A stretch of 64,000 nucleotides of DNA, taken from the NCBI RefSeq assembly GCF_004000435.1, contig NZ_RBVZ01000001.1, forward strand, positions 1,157,328 to 1,221,327, given 5' to 3'. This document shows positions 62,912 to 64,000 of the stretch, one piece after another. The stretch comes from Alexandriicola marinus (GTDB taxonomy: Bacteria; Pseudomonadota; Alphaproteobacteria; Rhodobacterales; Rhodobacteraceae). How positions within the stretch are numbered: the stretch's first letter is position 1; every line of letters begins with the position of its first letter. Below the pieces are notes generated by a model, which saw only the letters and a program-made list of their open reading frames with translations, was not told the origin of the DNA and ran no database searches. Made by a program: the position numbers and the translations under genes.

Positions 62912-63463
62912 ATGACCTCTGATAACGACCGCATCTCCCGTTTGCGCAAATCCACGACATTGGTCTTTTCAATGGTCGCCCTGCTCGGCCTAGCCGTTGC
63001 AGGCCCGATCCATGCGCAATCCGAGGCAGGCGAGATACGCGGAACGGCCGAGGTCATCGACGCCGATATCCTGAGATTCGGAGGCCAACGGGTCATCCTC
63101 TGGGGCATCGACGCGCCGGAGCGGCCGCAGACCTGCCGCCTGAACGGAGAGCTTTGGGGCTGCTACGACGTGGCCTTCCGCCAGCTGCAACTTCTCGCCG
63201 GTCGCGGCGAGGTGGTTTGCCGTTTCGTGAGCGATCCCGATCCGTTCGGTCGACATTTCGGGGTCTGTGAAAGCGGGGGCGAGGATCTGAACGCGGAAAT
63301 GGTCAGGGCGGGTCTTGCGCTGGCCTACGTGGAGCAGACCGATGCCTATATGGGCCCGATGGCCGAGGCGATCGGGGCCGGCGTAGGGCTGTGGCAGCCC
63401 GGTGTGCAGTTCGAAGAGCCGTGGGAGTTTCGCCGGCGCGAAAGCCAGGGCGGTTTGAGATAG
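62912..63463 (+). CDS. Secreted thermonuclease (SNase)-family protein
   Basis: Protein of 183 residues from ATG 62912. A basic N-terminal region and hydrophobic segment (about 15-32) end at IHAQS, so it is exported. The SNase fold follows: VIDADILRFGGQRVILWGIDAPE carries the Asp, Arg and Glu of the active site (the family has R35, D40, E43), and DPDPFGRHFGVC supplies the later Arg. It begins 34 bases from the pentapeptide gene start on the other strand and is followed after eight bases by the MotA/TolQ-like gene. Confidence 0.85.
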   Translation: MTSDNDRISRLRKSTTLVFSMVALLGLAVAGPIHAQSEAGEIRGTAEVIDADILRFGGQRVILWGIDAPERPQTCRLNGELWGCYDVAFRQLQLLAGRGEVVCRFVSDPDPFGRHFGVCESGGEDLNAEMVRAGLALAYVEQTDAYMGPMAEAIGAGVGLWQPGVQFEEPWEFRRRESQGGLR

Positions 63464-63471
63464 GATCGAAG

Positions 63472-64000
63472 ATGACGCAAATTGCCGATGCAATCCTGAC
63501 GCCGGGCCGTGACGGGGCCTATGACGCGGTTCTGAAATGGGCGCTTCTGATGGCGCTGATCACGATCGGAGGGGTCGTCTCCTACGACTACGGCCTTCTG
63601 ACCTATCTGTTCAGCGCGGACCGATCGCGGATCACGGTCCTGATCGCGGTGCTCTACGTCGGCTTCTCGGCGCATTGCCTGTGGATCCTCGTGGAGCTGT
63701 CTCGGGAAAACCGGCGGGCGATGATGTGGAAAGCACGGCTCGCCGCGAGTTCGGTGGTGCCGGAGCCGCCCGCAGGCGGCGGACTTGTCGACAGCTATGT
63801 CGCCGACCTGATCCGCGCCCGCCAGAGTTCCTCGGACGAGGACGGCGACGCCCATCTGTTGATGATGAGCCTCGGCGCAAGCTTCCGGCGCCGGACGAAG
63901 GTGGGCACCTACGGGGCGGACCTGCTCTACAAGCTGGGCATGTTGGGCACGATGGTCGGCTTCGTGATGATGCTGAACTCGATGGGCGACATGGCGAACT
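63472..64000 (+). CDS. MotA/TolQ/ExbB-like proton-channel protein, N-terminal part (partial)
   Basis: The frame is open to the right edge of the window, so only the first 176 residues are seen. Membrane helices lie at about 22-40 and 52-75, and a third begins near 158 with LGMLGTMVGFVMMLNSMGDM, matching the conserved TolQ/ExbB/MotA segment LGLLGTVxGMIxxF. The intervening cytoplasmic loop is charged (residues 75-150). Such proteins are proton-conducting subunits paired with an ExbD/TolR/MotB partner, presumably encoded beyond the window. Confidence 0.72.
   Translation, partial: MTQIADAILTPGRDGAYDAVLKWALLMALITIGGVVSYDYGLLTYLFSADRSRITVLIAVLYVGFSAHCLWILVELSRENRRAMMWKARLAASSVVPEPPAGGGLVDSYVADLIRARQSSSDEDGDAHLLMMSLGASFRRRTKVGTYGADLLYKLGMLGTMVGFVMMLNSMGDMAN

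Overview
This window is high-GC bacterial DNA, tightly packed with genes and with strong third-position G/C in every coding frame. Gene content points to an alphaproteobacterium of the Rhodobacteraceae (Roseobacter/Paracoccus-like): FCD-type GntR regulators, TauABC-like and FrcABC-like importers, an acetate-uptake operon with a small DUF4212 subunit, a class I PHA synthase, a Mo-hydroxylase operon and a periplasmic PQQ dehydrogenase. I saw no rRNA, tRNA, CRISPR array, transposase or replication origin. The species assignment is inference.

Layout. 1-12.9 kb: end of a LysR-type gene, a P2-type cation ATPase, a four-gene molybdenum hydroxylase operon ending in a MoaD/ThiS-like gene, two aldo/keto reductases, an APH-like/P-loop kinase fusion and a PHA synthase. 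12.9-19.6 kb: a catabolic operon (FAH-fold enzyme, RraA-like lyase, beta-hydroxyacid dehydrogenase, TauE/SafE exporter) diverging from a TauABC-like importer that ends in a GntR regulator. 19.9-28.1 kb: an unusual presumed biosynthetic cluster with a methyltransferase, an APS kinase, two different sulfotransferases, a nucleotidyltransferase fused to a PEP-mutase-like domain with a degraded active site, an acyl carrier protein, a small alpha/beta hydrolase, an iron-type alcohol dehydrogenase of the kind seen in phosphonate loci, and an SDR. I consider this the most likely undescribed system here. 28.3-37.0 kb: a seven-gene acetate operon read right to left (acs, adk, DUF4212, symporter, CNMP/CBS/DUF294 protein, membrane protein, membrane-anchored DnaQ-like exonuclease).

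37.4-47.3 kb: a sugar-acid locus with an FCD regulator, dgoD, a DapA-family aldolase, a divergent FrcABC-type importer, two more enolase-superfamily enzymes and two SDRs. 47.3-50.6 kb: a DUF427 protein, a photolyase-like protein whose domains look circularly permuted, and an MFS transporter. 50.6-55.9 kb: a fucose/rhamnose-like locus with an FGGY kinase interrupted at a G7 run, a class II aldolase, an SDR, a creatininase-family protein, RidA and DUF4336. 55.9-62.1 kb: a decayed TetR gene, an intact LysR gene, then a PQQ dehydrogenase with the lanthanide-type D-x-D motif but no vicinal cysteine pair, flanked by a new-looking four-helix membrane protein, a cytochrome c and an unrecognised secreted protein. 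The window closes with a pentapeptide-repeat protein, a secreted nuclease and the start of a MotA/TolQ/ExbB-like protein.

Much of the window serves uptake and oxidation of sugars, sugar acids and organic acids (importer plus dehydratase, aldolase and dehydrogenase sets, each with its own regulator), with carbon storage (PHA) and acetate assimilation. Functions rest on motifs recognised by eye; no database search was possible.
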